Below are positions 32,932 through 44,733 of a stretch of 64,000 bases of DNA, piece by piece. Location of the stretch: positions 15,939,001-16,003,000 of the forward strand of contig OY997594.1 of the NCBI GenBank assembly GCA_963921825.1, in the 5' to 3' direction. The notes beneath the pieces are model-generated. The model saw only the letters and a list, made by a program, of their open reading frames with translations, did not search any database and had not been told where the DNA came from. Numbering within the stretch: position 1 is the stretch's first letter; every line of letters begins with the position of its first letter. Source of the DNA: Erodium maritimum (taxonomy: Eukaryota > Streptophyta > Magnoliopsida > Geraniales > Geraniaceae). The position numbers and the translations under genes were made by a program.

Positions 32932-35900
32932 TGTAATAACCACTCCCGGTCAACGCCAGTCAAATCTGCGAAAAACAGGAAATTTTAAATTTTGTGAGCA
33001 GACACTGAATTGAACCGCAATTGGACCCCGAGGGTCATACCAGACTTAAGTTGACCCCGTTATCGACCAAAATGAGTTCCAGGAGACTCAGGGCAACTTT
33101 CTGATCAATTTGGGAAATGTTGACTTTTCGCTGGAAAAGTCAACCGAGCGACGTTTTGGTCCATTCGAGGACCGTTTTGGATCCAAAAAGCTTAGCCGTC
33201 GTCGCAGCGATCTTAGTTGAGCCGTTTCCTTGTAGCCCGCGAAGTTTCATAATTTTTTGGAAAAAGTGCCCGTTCGGGGCCCGAAACGTCCGATTTTCGC
33301 GAATCTGATTGGAAAATATCTTCTAGATATTTTCCCAAAAAGGTGTGGGACCCAACTTGCCACTTGTCAAGCAAGTGGTGGTGTTAGGTGTGGGACAAGA
33401 CAAGGAAGACTACTTTAGGTGTTAGTTTGTAATTAAGTATTAGTTTGATGTTTTTTTTATAAATAAAACAAAAGGGAAGAATGAGTACACGTCCATACAA
33501 TGTAAAAAGGGAAAAGAAAATGGAAAAAGAGAGTTAGTTTTTAGAGAGAGAAGGAGAAGGAGAAGAAGAGAGAAAAGAGAAGGAGTTGGGGTTTGTGGTC
33601 ACTATTCACGAGCATCGAGCCATGGGTTTGTCTCAACGATAGTAGATTCGAGCTCACATCGTCTTCCTCTACGGTAAGAACCTAACCGATTTTCATTTTG
33701 GAACATTTGAATTTTATGGTTTGAGTTTAAACGGTTTGATTAAGGTTGGGTTTTGTTTAAGATTGGTTTAAAGATGAATGGTTGAGGTTAGGGGTTCGTT
33801 AGGAACGTTTTGGGGCGAAAAGGAAATTTTCCTAATTGTGGCCGGGTGGGGCCCACGTGCCCGAGTATCGGGTTTTCGTGTTCGGGTGGTTTAGGACGAT
33901 CCCCAAGTAGTTAATCCACACCCGGATCGGAATTTGGAATTAAATTGTGAAAGTTGGAATTTCGGGTTTAGAAACTTTAAACGTCAATTAAATGACTCGG
34001 AAGTCGGAATTCGATTCGGGCAAGTACATTGGGTTCCTTGAATTATTCTAAGACCGTAGAAACGAAAACGGGAATTTTTGGAGCCCCGGAAGGGCATTTC
34101 CAAAACCCGGGCAGATTCGCCATGTCGGGCGAATCGGGCCTTTACGGGTCCTTTATCGACAATGTCGAGTAATCGGGAAGTTTGGGAGTGATCGACATTG
34201 TCGGGGTTACGTTTGGGCGTTAAGTTTATCGAATTTCAGTTTATTCCTGCGAGTTTAAAGGTGCCTTGAAATTATGTTCTTTTAGGTCGTGCTGCGGATC
34301 GAGGCAAAGGGAAGCTAGGCGAGTGACTGAGATCACGCCGGGGCTTATTTGGGCACTCTTGGAGAACACGCACGAGGTAGGGAAAAGTAGCCGGATCTCG
34401 GCCCTGACTGGGGAAAGTTAACAGTAGAATTGCATGTGACACCGGGGTGTCGTGGGTTGAGTAGGTTATTTAATTATTAGAAAAGCATGATACGGGATTG
34501 TAGCGTTTATTAGAAAAACATGTTACGGGAACTTAGTAATTATTGGAAAGTCATGTGACACTTAGTAGTGTCGTAGGAGCAGAGAACTTAGCGTAATTGA
34601 TTTACTGGAGGCATATGACCATGCCCGGAGGTTGTTTGTGAACTTGTCGATATTAGGAGTACTGGAGGCATATGACCATGCCCGGAGGTTGATTGTGAAA
34701 CTGTTGATATTAGGACTGTTGGAGGCTTGGGTTAAGCCGGAGGTTGATTGTTTATTTTGGCGTCTTGGGTGGCCTTGAGAGCCCGTGTATTATTATTGTT
34801 GAGTCTTGGGTGGCCTTGAGAGCCCGTGTTATTATTCGTGTTTAGGTGGCCATGAGAGCCCGTACTTTACTATTGGTGTTTAGCTGGCTTACGAGTTAGA
34901 GTCTCGGTAAGTTGCAAGCGTGTTATTTATTGTTGAGTTTGGGTGGCCTTGAGAGCCCGTGTTATTTATTGTTGAGTTGGGTGGCCTTGAGAGCCCGTGT
35001 TATTTATTGTTGAGTTTGGGTGGCCTGGAGAGCCCGTGTTATTTATTGTTGAGTTTGGGTGGCCTTGAGAGCCCGTGTATTTAAATTGGTATCTTGGGTG
35101 GCCATGAGTGCCCGTGTCTTACTATTGATGTTTTGGGGTGGCCGTGAGTGTCGTGGGGTTGTTGAACCCGAGTCTTGACCGTTGGTGTGTCTTGAGTGGC
35201 AGTGAGTGTCGTGGGGTTGTTGAACCCGAGTCTTGACCGTTGGTGTGTCTTGAGTGGCAGTGAGTGCCGTGGGGTTGTTGAACCCGAGTCTTGACTGTTG
35301 GTGTGTCTTGAGTGGCAGTGAGTGTCGTGGGGTTGTTGAACCCGAGTCTTGACCGTTGGTGTGTCTTGAGTGGCAGTGAGTGCCCGTGGGGTTGTTGAAC
35401 CCGAGTCTTGATTGTTGAGGTGTTTTGAGTGGCCTTGAGTGACTGTGTGATTGAACTTGCCTGTGATTGTGATTGTGGTTACCTGAAGTTGTGAGTTCTA
35501 AAGGTCGACAGCCTGATCCGACTTAGTGTCGATGAATTGCGAGTTCTAAAGGTCGACAGCCTGATCCGACTTAGTGTCGATGAATTGCGAGTTCTAAAGG
35601 TCGACAGCCTGATCCGACTTAGTGTCGATGAATTGCGAGTTCTAAAGGTCGACAGCCTGATCCGACTTCGTGTCGAGGAATTGCGATAGGTCGATCCCTG
35701 ACCTGATTGAGATTGGTTACTGAGCAGCTGGTGTGCGATCCTTTGTGATCTTGTTTGGCGTTGTGAAGTCTTTCTGTCGTGTCCTTGGAGGAGGTCGTCG
35801 ATAGTTGTGTCGGGTCTACGTGGTGTTATCGAGTGTTGGGTCTGTTGAGGAAAGTAATGGGTTGTGGGTCAGTTGGGTACTTGAGTTGGGGACTGTAGTC

Positions 35901-36269
35901 CGGGTGTTGGGTTTGGTTTTAGTGTTACTGGCTTTTCTGCTAATTATGCCGTAGTCAGTCTGTTATCCGTGGTGGTGAGCGAACGCTCACCCCTAGCTGC
36001 TTTTCCTACAGGTACTGTTCGTGGGACGGACTAGGTGAGCTCTCGAAGCTTGTGGAGCTAGGAGCGGAGTCCGGGTTTTGTCTTTTGAGTCTAGTGATGG
36101 ATACCGTGTACTTTTGTCCGCTTGTTGGGACGTGTTTTTAAACTGTAATTATTATTTTGTTGAACTAAATTGGCTTTTTAAGTGATTTAATGAAACCAGG
36201 TTTCAAGTGTTTTTATGTTTTTAAAACGTTCGCGTCCCGAGTTCGATTTACTGAAATTGGGGCGTGACA
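32932..36269 (+). repeat. 3' LTR of element A (3338 bp)
   Basis: Same length and ends as 25794-29131. Followed by the TSD copy ACAAA at 36270-36274, after which LTR B resumes. Confidence 0.95.
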
Positions 36270-36274
36270 ACAAA

Positions 36275-36957
36275 CCTCAAACCCATGAACCCAAGCCTAG
36301 TTCACGCAATTTCTACCAAACCCACAACCCCAAAGTTCATTGAAAGTGGGTTTTTAGTGGTACTCACCTTAAGAATGAAGAGGGGATGAGAATGAAGTAA
36401 GTTTGGAAAAGATTGGTGTTGAAAATCAACCAAAGGAGCTTCTTTTCTTCCATTTCTTCTTCTTCAAGCAATGGAGCTCCACTCTCTCTCTCTCTCTAGG
36501 GGATTTCAGCCAAGAGTGTAGAAATGAGCTGAAAATTGCTCAAAAGTAATCTTTAACCTAAAAGGGTAATGCCGAAATTGCCCCCTTACCCCTTTACCTC
36601 TTATGCCCAAAAATTGGGGTTAAATAGGTCTTTCTCCACCCTTTTCTTCTCCTCCAAGAAAACATGAACATGTGTTCATGTGGGGTCCACCTCTACCCAT
36701 AATTATTTTGGTACATTTTATTTTATCCGATAAAGCCCTTAGTTTGACCCCGTTTAACCCGGATTTGACTTTTTCGCAAAAGTAGTCATTTGAAAGGAAA
36801 CGACCCAACTAAGCTAACAGTAACAACGGCTAATCTGTTTGGGTCCCGGAAAGGTCCTGAATGACTCCCGGAGTCATCGGTTGACTTTTCCGGTAGAAAG
36901 TCAACTTTTCCCAAATTTCACCGGTTCGACCGGTGTCGACCGGGGGCGGTTCTTACA
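36275..36957 (-). repeat. Tekay-like LTR B, right part
   Basis: Continuation of LTR B after element A, ending CGGTTCTTACA on the plus strand, that is, starting TGTAAGAACCG in the element's own direction. Includes a short CT microsatellite near 36483-36498. Sequence near 36700-36950 closely matches LTR C near 51650-51885. Confidence 0.88.
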
Positions 36958-37265
36958 ATCTACCCCCCTTAAAATAATTTCGTCCACGACATTTAAAACG
37001 AACGTACCTTAAGGGTCGAACAGACTTGGGTACTTCGCGCGAACCTCATCCTCGCGCTCCTAGGTCGACTCTGCTCCGTGGTCCTCAACCGTTCACGATC
37101 CGCGCGACCCATCAATTGTCTCTCGAACAACTCAGGACCAATAAGAGTCAACTCTTAACCCTCACATGTGCCCCGCATGGGAAGTTGACCCGACCCATCA
37201 TTCAATGCTTCGTGCAGTGTCATCTTGTTACTGGCCTGGAAGCTTTGTGGTAGTCGCACTCGTCT
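36958..37265 (-). pseudogene. Element B pol 3' remnant and purine tract
   Basis: Reading right to left, a chromodomain-like end (EREDEVRAKYP...LFDP) precedes a purine tract (TAAGGGGGGTAGA) and LTR B. Homology to element C pol breaks near 37082. A scrap matching the integrase region around the ACTGGCCTGGAAGCT phrase (about 37226) shows a large internal deletion. The rest of element B, including its 5' LTR, was not found in the window. Confidence 0.75.
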
Positions 37266-37596
37266 AACTATTTCTGGACTCCGTCGTTGTACCCCTAAAA
37301 ACAAGGGGTTTGGACCAGGAGCTGGAGGTGGCGCTACTTCCCAATCCTATCGGAAGTATCCGTCAGTTGAATGATTATGGGAGCCCGGAGGTTATTAGAA
37401 TATATTATCGAATGTCGTTCTACCCTCGACATAACTACCATGTAATCCCTGTTAAGATGACCTAGACAACCATAACGAAGGCAAAAGTCTATGAGCTTAT
37501 TGCACCGAAGTCAGCAGTAATAGGCTACGTGAATCCCTTAAACTAAAGCTAGAGATGGCGACGAAGGGGTCTGATGGCATAAAGTTTCGCTTGGAA

Positions 37597-38438
37597 CTAG
37601 AGGAACGTGTCCCATCCCCGGTGCATAGATGAGTTCTCGACTTCTACTTCTTTTCTCAACTTGGAGACAATGAGGTTCCTCATCTGGGAAGTCCTAGCCT
37701 CCACTAGTATGTCGAAAGCCCTAACGACCATTCGCATTTGTCGGAACACCAGTGTTTCTGACTGAGTTCTCGGTGGACGTAAAAATAAACATTGTTCCGT
37801 AGAAAAACCATGGCTCCCTTGCCTGGATATCATCCAAAGAGGATCAGGATGGAAGAAGAAGAACATAATACGGTCCGTATGTGGTTGAAAAACCAGGCCC
37901 CAAACATCTTAAATAATAGCAATCAAATTATAGAGGGTTCTCGATCTCACTCTTTTGTTGACCAGGAGACGACCGACGAGGGTGTACCGATACCTTACGT
38001 CGTCCATAACTTTTATCGTGCTGGCCAGGATCTCAATAATGACATCGTCATCGTCTTCGAACTCGTCTAGATCTTCCACGATGAGCTTGGTTTGAATGTC
38101 CTCGAGGGATTGTGGATTGAAAGTGTCAGTTGTTGAAGAAGTGGTGAAGCTTAGGACAAGGTGTTGAGAGCTCGTTCATGCTCCCAAAAATCAAAATCGG
38201 TGCACGTTGTGGTTGAAGAGGGTATGTGTTAGTCACAGGGAGGTGGAGGATATTTGAGGAAGGGCAGCGATGGATGAGAGAAACAATTGGTCAACTATTG
38301 TTGAGGAGGAGGAGCTGGGGGATAAGTAGAGCTGAGGGAAGTAGATGATGTAGGTGAGATGAGTGAAGACATTGGTGGGGGAAGCTCAACCATGTTCAAG
38401 CAAGGAGACGGGGAAGGAGAGGAAAAATGAAGCTCCAT
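37597..38438 (-). pseudogene. Second DUF4283 ORF1-like remnant
   Basis: From ATG 38438 the minus strand gives a Pro/Ser-rich N-terminus. Then comes an acidic segment (EDLDEFEDDDD, about 38060-38090) and DUF4283-like pieces in shifted frames: YTLVGRLLVNKRV (about 37960-38000), MFFFFHPDPLW (about 37835-37866) and a phenylalanine-rich strand near 37800. Stops and frameshifts occur throughout. It resembles the 20.25-22.01 kb pseudogene in architecture, not in sequence. No CCHC or RT follows. Confidence 0.5.
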
Positions 38439-38809
38439 CGTCACTTTCCTCGGAAAGAGAGAAATGAGGACGTGAGGAGCAGACGTAGAGCACGCGACGA
38501 AGGGCTCAAGACGAGAGAAAAATGGATGGTGTTTTTTGATCGTATCATAACCACGAAAACATTTATGCTTTTAGCATTCTATTTTGTTTTCCTTTTTTTT
38601 CTTTTAGCATTCGTGCTTTAAATAAATGTTTTTTTTTGTCATATTGTGTTATTTTTAGGTCTCTGATATGTTAAAGTTAGTTTAATAAATGCAAGAGAGA
38701 TGGCACGATGAATAAGTTATTGAGGTAAGACCCGGGAGCGACTCCTCTAGCCCTAGCTCTGCCGCAACTATAATGCTAGCCCATGTCTCCAATGCCGACA
38801 CGCCCTATG

Positions 38810-39473
38810 CCTCGCCTGGAGTCGTTGTCCCTGTCAGTGCCTATCTCCCCGAACGTGTATTATCCCTCGCAAACCGCTGTCCATGTCCTTGTTGGGAGTT
38901 TCCCCTAATCGAGTCTTTTGATGTCTCGAGACATCTTTGTATAAGGCGCCTCTTCGCTTCGACACTCCATTTTCTCCTAGGTTGCGTCGCCCTTGCTGGT
39001 CATTGTTGGGAAGGGCCGATAAAGGATGATTGTGATGACATATGGGTACTGATGTTATCGTCGATGTTTTGTTGCCATGGTTGAGGATCGGAGTACTCAT
39101 AGTAGTTGAGATCGGGGTGGAATTGCGGTGGACCAGTGTAGAATTGCGGTGGATCCGGGTAGCTTTCACCTAGAAAGGTGTTGAATTGTTGTGGAAATGG
39201 CTGAAATTGACTTGTGTTGAATTTCATTTTCCAACATTATTGCTTCTTCAAACACATTACAAAAATGAAAAAAATAAATAAAGAGTTTCAAAGTACATGA
39301 GGAAGAAACTGGTTGCATATAGGGTGTGAAAGCGCTGGGTTCGCGGAATTCTCACCGGGTTGCGTCAACATGTCCTGCAAGCTTCCAAGGTCCCCGGCGG
39401 TGAATTGGAAATCTTTCAGCCTACGTTGTTCATCACCCGATGAATGAGAACACTGAGTTTCGTTGTCGGACAT
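38810..39473 (-). pseudogene. Trihelix/Myb-like (PIF-Harbinger ORF1 or GST-T3-like) remnant
   Basis: On the minus strand, ATG 39473 opens a 61-codon frame (MSDNETQCSHSSGDEQ), with TATAAATA about 108 bp upstream (39581-39588). A second frame from 39227 is rich in Phe, Pro, Gln and Tyr (QFQPFPQQFNTFLGE), followed after a stop by PRRKWSVEAKRRLIQRCLE and TSKDSIRGNSQQGH (about 38890-38980). The latter is the Myb/SANT-like signature shared by plant PIF/Harbinger ORF1 proteins and the so-called GST-T3-like proteins. The Trp-rich positions are lost and the frame ends early. The relation of the 39473 frame to the rest (exon or unrelated) is unclear. Confidence 0.5.
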
Positions 39474-39874
39474 TTTCGATCGGCTTTTGAGAGAGAAAGT
39501 TGGGAATAAGAGTGTGAAAGTGGAGAAAAAAATAGAGAGAAGTTAAAGAATTGTTGGTGGTTTGAGAATAGAGTGGAGGGTATTTATAGGGTTGAAATTC
39601 GGATTTAAAGAATAATAAAAAAAAATTACTGTTTCTAACCGTTGCTAACAATTAGATTTTTTTTGACCGGTCGAGGCCACGTGTCACGCTATCATTGGTT
39701 GACGCGCGAATCACGGTTCACGAACAGATGAACTGTAATCACGAGTCGAGGTTTGCGGGTCGGGACCGCAACCGTGATTTAGCGATTCACGATTCACAAA
39801 ATCGGACACCCCACAACATACCAACACGCGAACTACTAAAACACGATTTGACGACACAACTCGCTTATAGTTTA

Positions 39875-40162
39875 GAGCACCCACAGTCATCTCGCCGGCA
39901 GCTGGTGAGATGGCACTGGTGAGATGAATTAAAAAAAAATTGGCTTATAGCCAGCACCCCACAGTCATCTCGCCGGCAGTTGGCTTTATGATAACTCATT
40001 CCTTCATATATTTGCTCCCCGCCGGCGACAATGGCTGGTGATAAGCTAACAGCCAGCACTCCTCGCCAGCAATTCTATATTCATTTCTCTCTCTTACTTT
40101 TTGAGTTTTTTCTCCTCGTTTTTTCTCCCAGCCGGCTCCCAACCCATGGACTCTGGATGCTC
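39875..40162. mobile_element. Harbinger/Tourist-type MITE (288 bp)
   Basis: Ends GAGCACCCACAGTC and GACTCTGGATGCTC are imperfect terminal inverted repeats (11 of 14 match). TTA flanks both sides (39872-39874 and 40163-40165), the 3-bp TSD of PIF/Harbinger elements. The interior has a direct repeat of a CACAGTCATCTCGCCGGCAG phrase near 39881 and 39959 and no coding capacity. Confidence 0.65.
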
Positions 40163-40165
40163 TTA

Positions 40166-40947
40166 AAGTAAACATAATCTCTCTTTTTTACTTCTATTTC
40201 TTCCGTACTAAAATGAAAAAAAAAAACATCAAAAAAACACTCCAATCCATGCTTTAAGTCAGAGTAGGTTCTTTTTGACAGAGAGAGAAGCTCTGTTTTG
40301 ATTTTGGCTGCGAATGGCAGGCAATGTGTCCTCGAACTTCTTCAATTTTTATAGGGCGTCACGAAACGTCGAGTCGAATCCCATTATTATTCGATCCTGC
40401 TCTGTGCAATCCGTTTCCGCAATGTCTTTTTGATTCAATCGATCAAATCATATCATCATCATCGGCCTTCTCTCTCGCCTCCTTTTCCTTTCTTTTTGAA
40501 CAGAAGAAGAATCTGTGGAGCCTTGCTTGGTGACGAGCAGGTATGGACGCCTAGTCTCTGCTCCCCTTCACTTTCCTCAGCATTTTTGCTGTTTCGCCTC
40601 TCTCAGTAGTAGCTTTCGGCTTCAGAGCCTTTGCAGAGAAAGAGAGGGATACAGACAAAACAGAGGTATTGGGTTTTTGTCTCGGAGTCCTCACGCATGA
40701 CATTATCGTTTGGTAGGTCTTTTCTTTGAGCCCATCTGGGCTTTTTTGCATTTTTTGAGCTGGTTTTAGGTCGCGAGTGCTGCTGAGAGAGAAAGTGGAG
40801 CTGGGTTTTTCTGGGTTTCGGTCAGCTATGGGGGGTTTGAAGGATTTAGAAGCTTTCTCGTTTCTGGGGCTTCAAAGTTTATAGCTTTATTCGTCCTTGT
40901 CCAGGTTTGATTTTCAAGGTTTGTGTTTTGCTGCTGAGGCTCGAGAA
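40166..40947 (+). promoter_or_regulatory. Promoter and 5' UTR region of the TRM-like gene
   Basis: AT-rich DNA changes near 40270 to a CT/GA-rich leader typical of plant 5' UTRs. The transcription start is not visible. Short upstream ATGs occur (for example 40324 and 40515), so the leader may be spliced or carry upstream ORFs. The MITE ends immediately upstream. Confidence 0.45.
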
Positions 40948-43900
40948 ATGAACGAGAGCGGTGCTTGTTTGGCGATTACAGAGAAGCGGCCTCAGAGCCA
41001 GAGGCCTGGAGGTTGTGTGGGCATTTTCTTCCAGCTCTTTGACTGGAACCGCAAATTCGCCAAGAAGAAGCTCTTCTCCAAGAGATTGCTTGCTCCTGGT
41101 TCGTCCCCACCTCTCTCACTCACTCTTTCTCTGTAATTGTGCTCAGTTTTTGTTCCTGATAAGCTTTGGTTTCACAGCTCGAGCAATGAAAGCTGCAAAG
41201 AGTTTTGGAGGAGATGAGAAGATGCCCAAGGCTAAGCATCATTTGGTATGTCCATTACTTTTCTGAAATTGGAATTTTTACCTTTTCTGATTTGCTTGCC
41301 TTTATTGCTTAGTTTTGTGAAAAGAAAGGTCAGTTTTTTTTTTGCTTGTTTTACATCTCTGGTGTCATTTTCATTGTTGGGTTGGGTTTGTGGTAGATTG
41401 CTGATGAGAATAGAAAGGGTTTCCCAAATTTGAAGAAAAATGGTGATTCCGACAGAAGGCATGAAATGAAAGCTCCAAGTTTGGTTGCTAGGCTTATGGG
41501 TCTTGAGTCCATGCCTGCTGCACCCAAGAAGGCTTTCGTGCCTGAATCGATCGATGATGCGAAGAAGGGTTTTGTGGAAGATTTGAGCTTGGAGAAGGGA
41601 GGTATGAAGCTTGAGCCGAGACCTCAGGAGCTTCAGAAGACTGGGGAGTTTGAGAAACATGCAGTGGTTACAAGGTTTGGTGCTGAGGCATTTCAGATGA
41701 AAAATGTTTTGTCCCGATCAAGAAAGCACCGTCACTCAAAACTTGCTTCTCCTGTCAAGAGTCCGAGGGTTTCTTCTGGGAAGAGGAATGTGTCAAGAAA
41801 TCGTTTGATTGCTGTAGCTACTAGAATTTTGGAACCTGGTTTGCAAGCTACAAATAAGGCTAGATCTTCCCTTACTTATCATCCGGGTTCCTTGCATTAT
41901 CCTCCTAATGATGAGATTATGGATGAAGTAACAAGGGTTAGGTCTCCAGAGTGTTTTGAATCCAAGTCCATGGCGGGTCAAACCTCATGCAAAAACTGTG
42001 GTGAATCTTTAGATGTTATGGACTTCAGATCATATGAGGATCAGCAATGCGCTTTTGGTTCACCAACTCCAAATTTCACCGAGGTATTGTGTGAAGGATC
42101 AGGAAGGAATAAGCCAAGGTCACCTGTATCCTTCATGGAGCAAGAAAATCATTCAGGTTTGAAGATAAGTCAAGATCAATTTGTGCCCCTTCCTTCTCAG
42201 CCAATGCAATACTTGCAAGCTCAGATCAGGACATCTCCAAGCAAACCGGGCAAGCCTCAGAAGGATGAAACTTCTAATATTTTCAAGTCTAGGACACAAG
42301 CGCAGAATAGAATGTCCTTAGCCAAGGACAGAGACTCATCAAGGGCCAAATACAGTGATTTGCAGAGACGAAGAGTCTCAATGGCTGCAAATGCTGTTAC
42401 TGAGCCTAAAGATTTTGTTTCTTTGAATCGAAACTTAAGTGGACAAACCCGTCCTAGGGCGCCTTACAAGGTAGAAACTAGTAATCTTGTCTATCAGAGG
42501 AAATCTTGTGACATGAAAGATGATTTCTTGCCAAAGTTAAGGAAGAGGAGGACACTGAATGCTGAAAGTACAGATTTTGCAAGATCAAAACTGGAAAAAG
42601 GAAGGAACTTTCGATCTGATAGGGTGAATGGAAACAAAGATGGTGATGTTGTTTCATTTTCTTTCAATTCTCCATTAAGGAAAAGAACCGGATCCTCAGG
42701 TTTTGCAACACAAAGTACTGAGAAAAGAAGGGAGCAAAATGATAATGTGGGTTCGAGTTCTCTTCAAGATCCATTGCCATTGCATGAAGATGCTCTAAGT
42801 GCCCTTTTGGAACAAAAATTGAAGGAACTGACTTCACAAGAAGAGGACGAGTTCACAACTGGGACGAGTCTTCCCAAGAGATCTACTGCCATAATTCTCC
42901 AAGAGCTAATAACTGCCCTCAATGCAGAGAAGCCAATCTCACATGATTTTCACAAGTCAAGTGCAAACACACCCTTGCAGGTTTGTTCCTCTTTTTGATG
43001 AGTACTTGGCAACATTTGCATTGTCATAATCGTGCTTTGCAAACATTTTCTTTGTGGTAAAGTGAATGATTCTGTTGTTTCATCTCAGGCAAAACTGAAG
43101 AACCAATGGAGAGTTCAGTCCATGCATGATAGTAATCATCTCAGTCCAGGATCTGTTCTTGAAGCTTCATTTTCAAACGACAGTTGTTTCTCAAGCAGCA
43201 TGGACGAAAGCTCAGGTTAGAAAATTAAACTACATCTAACACAATGAAGAAGAAGATAGTCACTATCTCATTAACATGCATTTGCCATCACATCTCAGGT
43301 CCTAAAGCGCCTGTTGATTGCACAGATTTCTCTCTTTACCAGAACCAGCCATTTTCAGACACAGATCTTTCGGATTCAGCAACATCATGGGACGGATCAA
43401 AGACATGCACCCAGATAGTGTCCGATCTTGTCAACCAAATATCCAATGTACTACAAAGCATGAACCTTTCTTGTTTAACCGAAGCCGAAATCACTCATGC
43501 CAGAGAAGTAATCTTCAAGACTGAGCTTTTATTTGGAAATGCAGCTAAGACAGATCTTCTTGTTGGGCCATTTCTCTTAGACGAACTGGAGAGGTTCGTT
43601 CACTCCACGAGGCCTCATTACATTCGCTCTCTTGGTCTTGAGAAGGCCAAAGAAGGGCTGCTCAAGAGATTCCTGTTTGGATCAATGATAGAGAGTTTGG
43701 ACTCGAGATATGGGCTAAAAACATGGAGTGGGCGTGTGAACGAGTGCGTTCTGGTTCAGCAGATTGATGAGGATGTGAGGAAGTGGACGGAGATGGTGGG
43801 GAAGGCGCCGGATGAGATAATAGAGTGGGAGATGGGACATGGGTTGGGGAAATGGATTGATTTTGAAGCGGAGGTGTCTGAGACTGGTGAGGAAATTGAT

Positions 43901-43948
43901 AGCTGTATATTACAGGACTTGCTTGAAGAAATTGTATTAGACCTTTAG
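40948..43948 (+). CDS. TRM / LONGIFOLIA-like protein (DUF3741-associated motif, DUF4378)
   Basis: Five exons join in frame: 40948-41098, 41178-41245, 41397-42980, 43089-43215 and 43299-43948. All introns are GT-AG; the product is 859 residues. An N-terminal GGCVGIFFQLFDWNRK motif (about 22-37) is followed by APSLVARLMGLESMP (about 98-112), the DUF3741-associated VARLMGL motif. A long basic, Ser-rich disordered middle leads to a C-terminal DUF4378 domain (about 684-859; DLVNQISNVLQSM through LEEIVLDL). Proteins with this layout belong to the TON1-recruiting-motif / LONGIFOLIA family, which act at cortical microtubules in cell shape and division-plane control. That role is family knowledge, not seen here. 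ATG 40948 begins the conserved N-terminal motif frame. No disabling mutation was seen. Confidence 0.88.
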
Positions 43949-44187
43949 GACTTGCTTAATCATCTCAGAGAGCTTCGTATCTTTTGCTTTTATCCATCAA
44001 GTGTGAGAGAGCTCTATTGAAACTTTTTGTACAAATTGATGGATCAGTGTTACTTCATTTTATTGTAATGTGATTTTAGGCTTTGATTTTAGGTTTGATT
44101 TACAAACATGACCATCAGCCAATTTTTTTTTTTTGTGCAAATGAAAGGATATGGTTATCGACTATCAGAATGGAGTATACATAAAAG
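43949..44187 (+). other. 3' UTR of the TRM-like gene and spacer
   Basis: T-rich sequence with ATTGTAATG and TTGTACAAATT stretches near 44020-44075, fitting a plant 3' end. The polyadenylation site is not certain. Confidence 0.4.
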
Positions 44188-44725
44188 TAGGGGCGGGCAG
44201 GACCCTTATACGAACCCAATATGATATTACCGGTTTGACATATTTTGGAACCAGTCTCAACCTAAAAACTAATTCTTCACAGTAAAACCAATTAGTTTAC
44301 TGACCGGTTGGTTAGTGCTTTTAACAAACCAACCATTTTACTATGTGTAAGTACAAATTTGGATACCAATAGCCATATATAAATTTTTATTTCAAGCCAA
44401 AATATATTACTACATTCTCCAAAACAAAAGAAAAATACAGATAAGTCATCGTGTTTTATGTTGGCAATCTGTGTGACATAAAAGAGTGCTCATGGGTCAT
44501 TCATCTATATCAGATCACTAGCTATTATGAAGCCACATATATATGATGAACATTACCGGTTTGGTTGGTTAACCAATAGTTTGACGTTTCAAGAACCGGT
44601 AATCAACCGTTAATCTTTCGGTTCGATCGTCTCTCCACCTATGATCCTGATTTTGGATTCTCGAATGCGGTTTCCGATTGATGGTGGTATGTTTTAACAG
44701 TTTCGGATTCTTTTGTCCACCCCTA
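44188..44725. mobile_element. hAT-type non-autonomous element (538 bp) with exact 8-bp TSD
   Basis: Left end TAGGGGCGGGCAGG and right end GTCCACCCCTA form short imperfect inverted repeats of hAT type. CATAAAAG occurs at 44180-44187 and again at 44726-44733, an exact 8-bp target duplication. The interior is AT-rich with repeated ACCGGTTTGGTTGG-like phrases and no transposase. Sequence near 19090-19186 resembles its right half. Confidence 0.82.
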
Positions 44726-44733
44726 CATAAAAG

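Larger units (their letters stand above)
25794..36269 (+). mobile_element. Tekay-like non-autonomous element A with 3.3-kb LTRs
   Basis: Two 3338-bp LTRs (25794-29131 and 32932-36269) flank only 3.8 kb of internal DNA. An exact 5-bp TSD, ACAAA, lies at 25789-25793 and 36270-36274. I noticed a single mismatch between the LTRs (27199 C versus 34337 G), so the insertion is very young. PBS and purine tract are intact. The internal region has no recognisable gag, a fragmented protease and N-terminal RT, no RT catalytic motif, no RNase H and no integrase core. A recent jump therefore needed proteins supplied by another element. The chromodomain-like pol end places it in the Tekay/Del lineage with B and C. 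Confidence 0.92.

Noticed and set aside
41232..41660. 142-codon minus-strand frame
   Set aside because: Antisense shadow of TRM-like exon 3 and intron 2.
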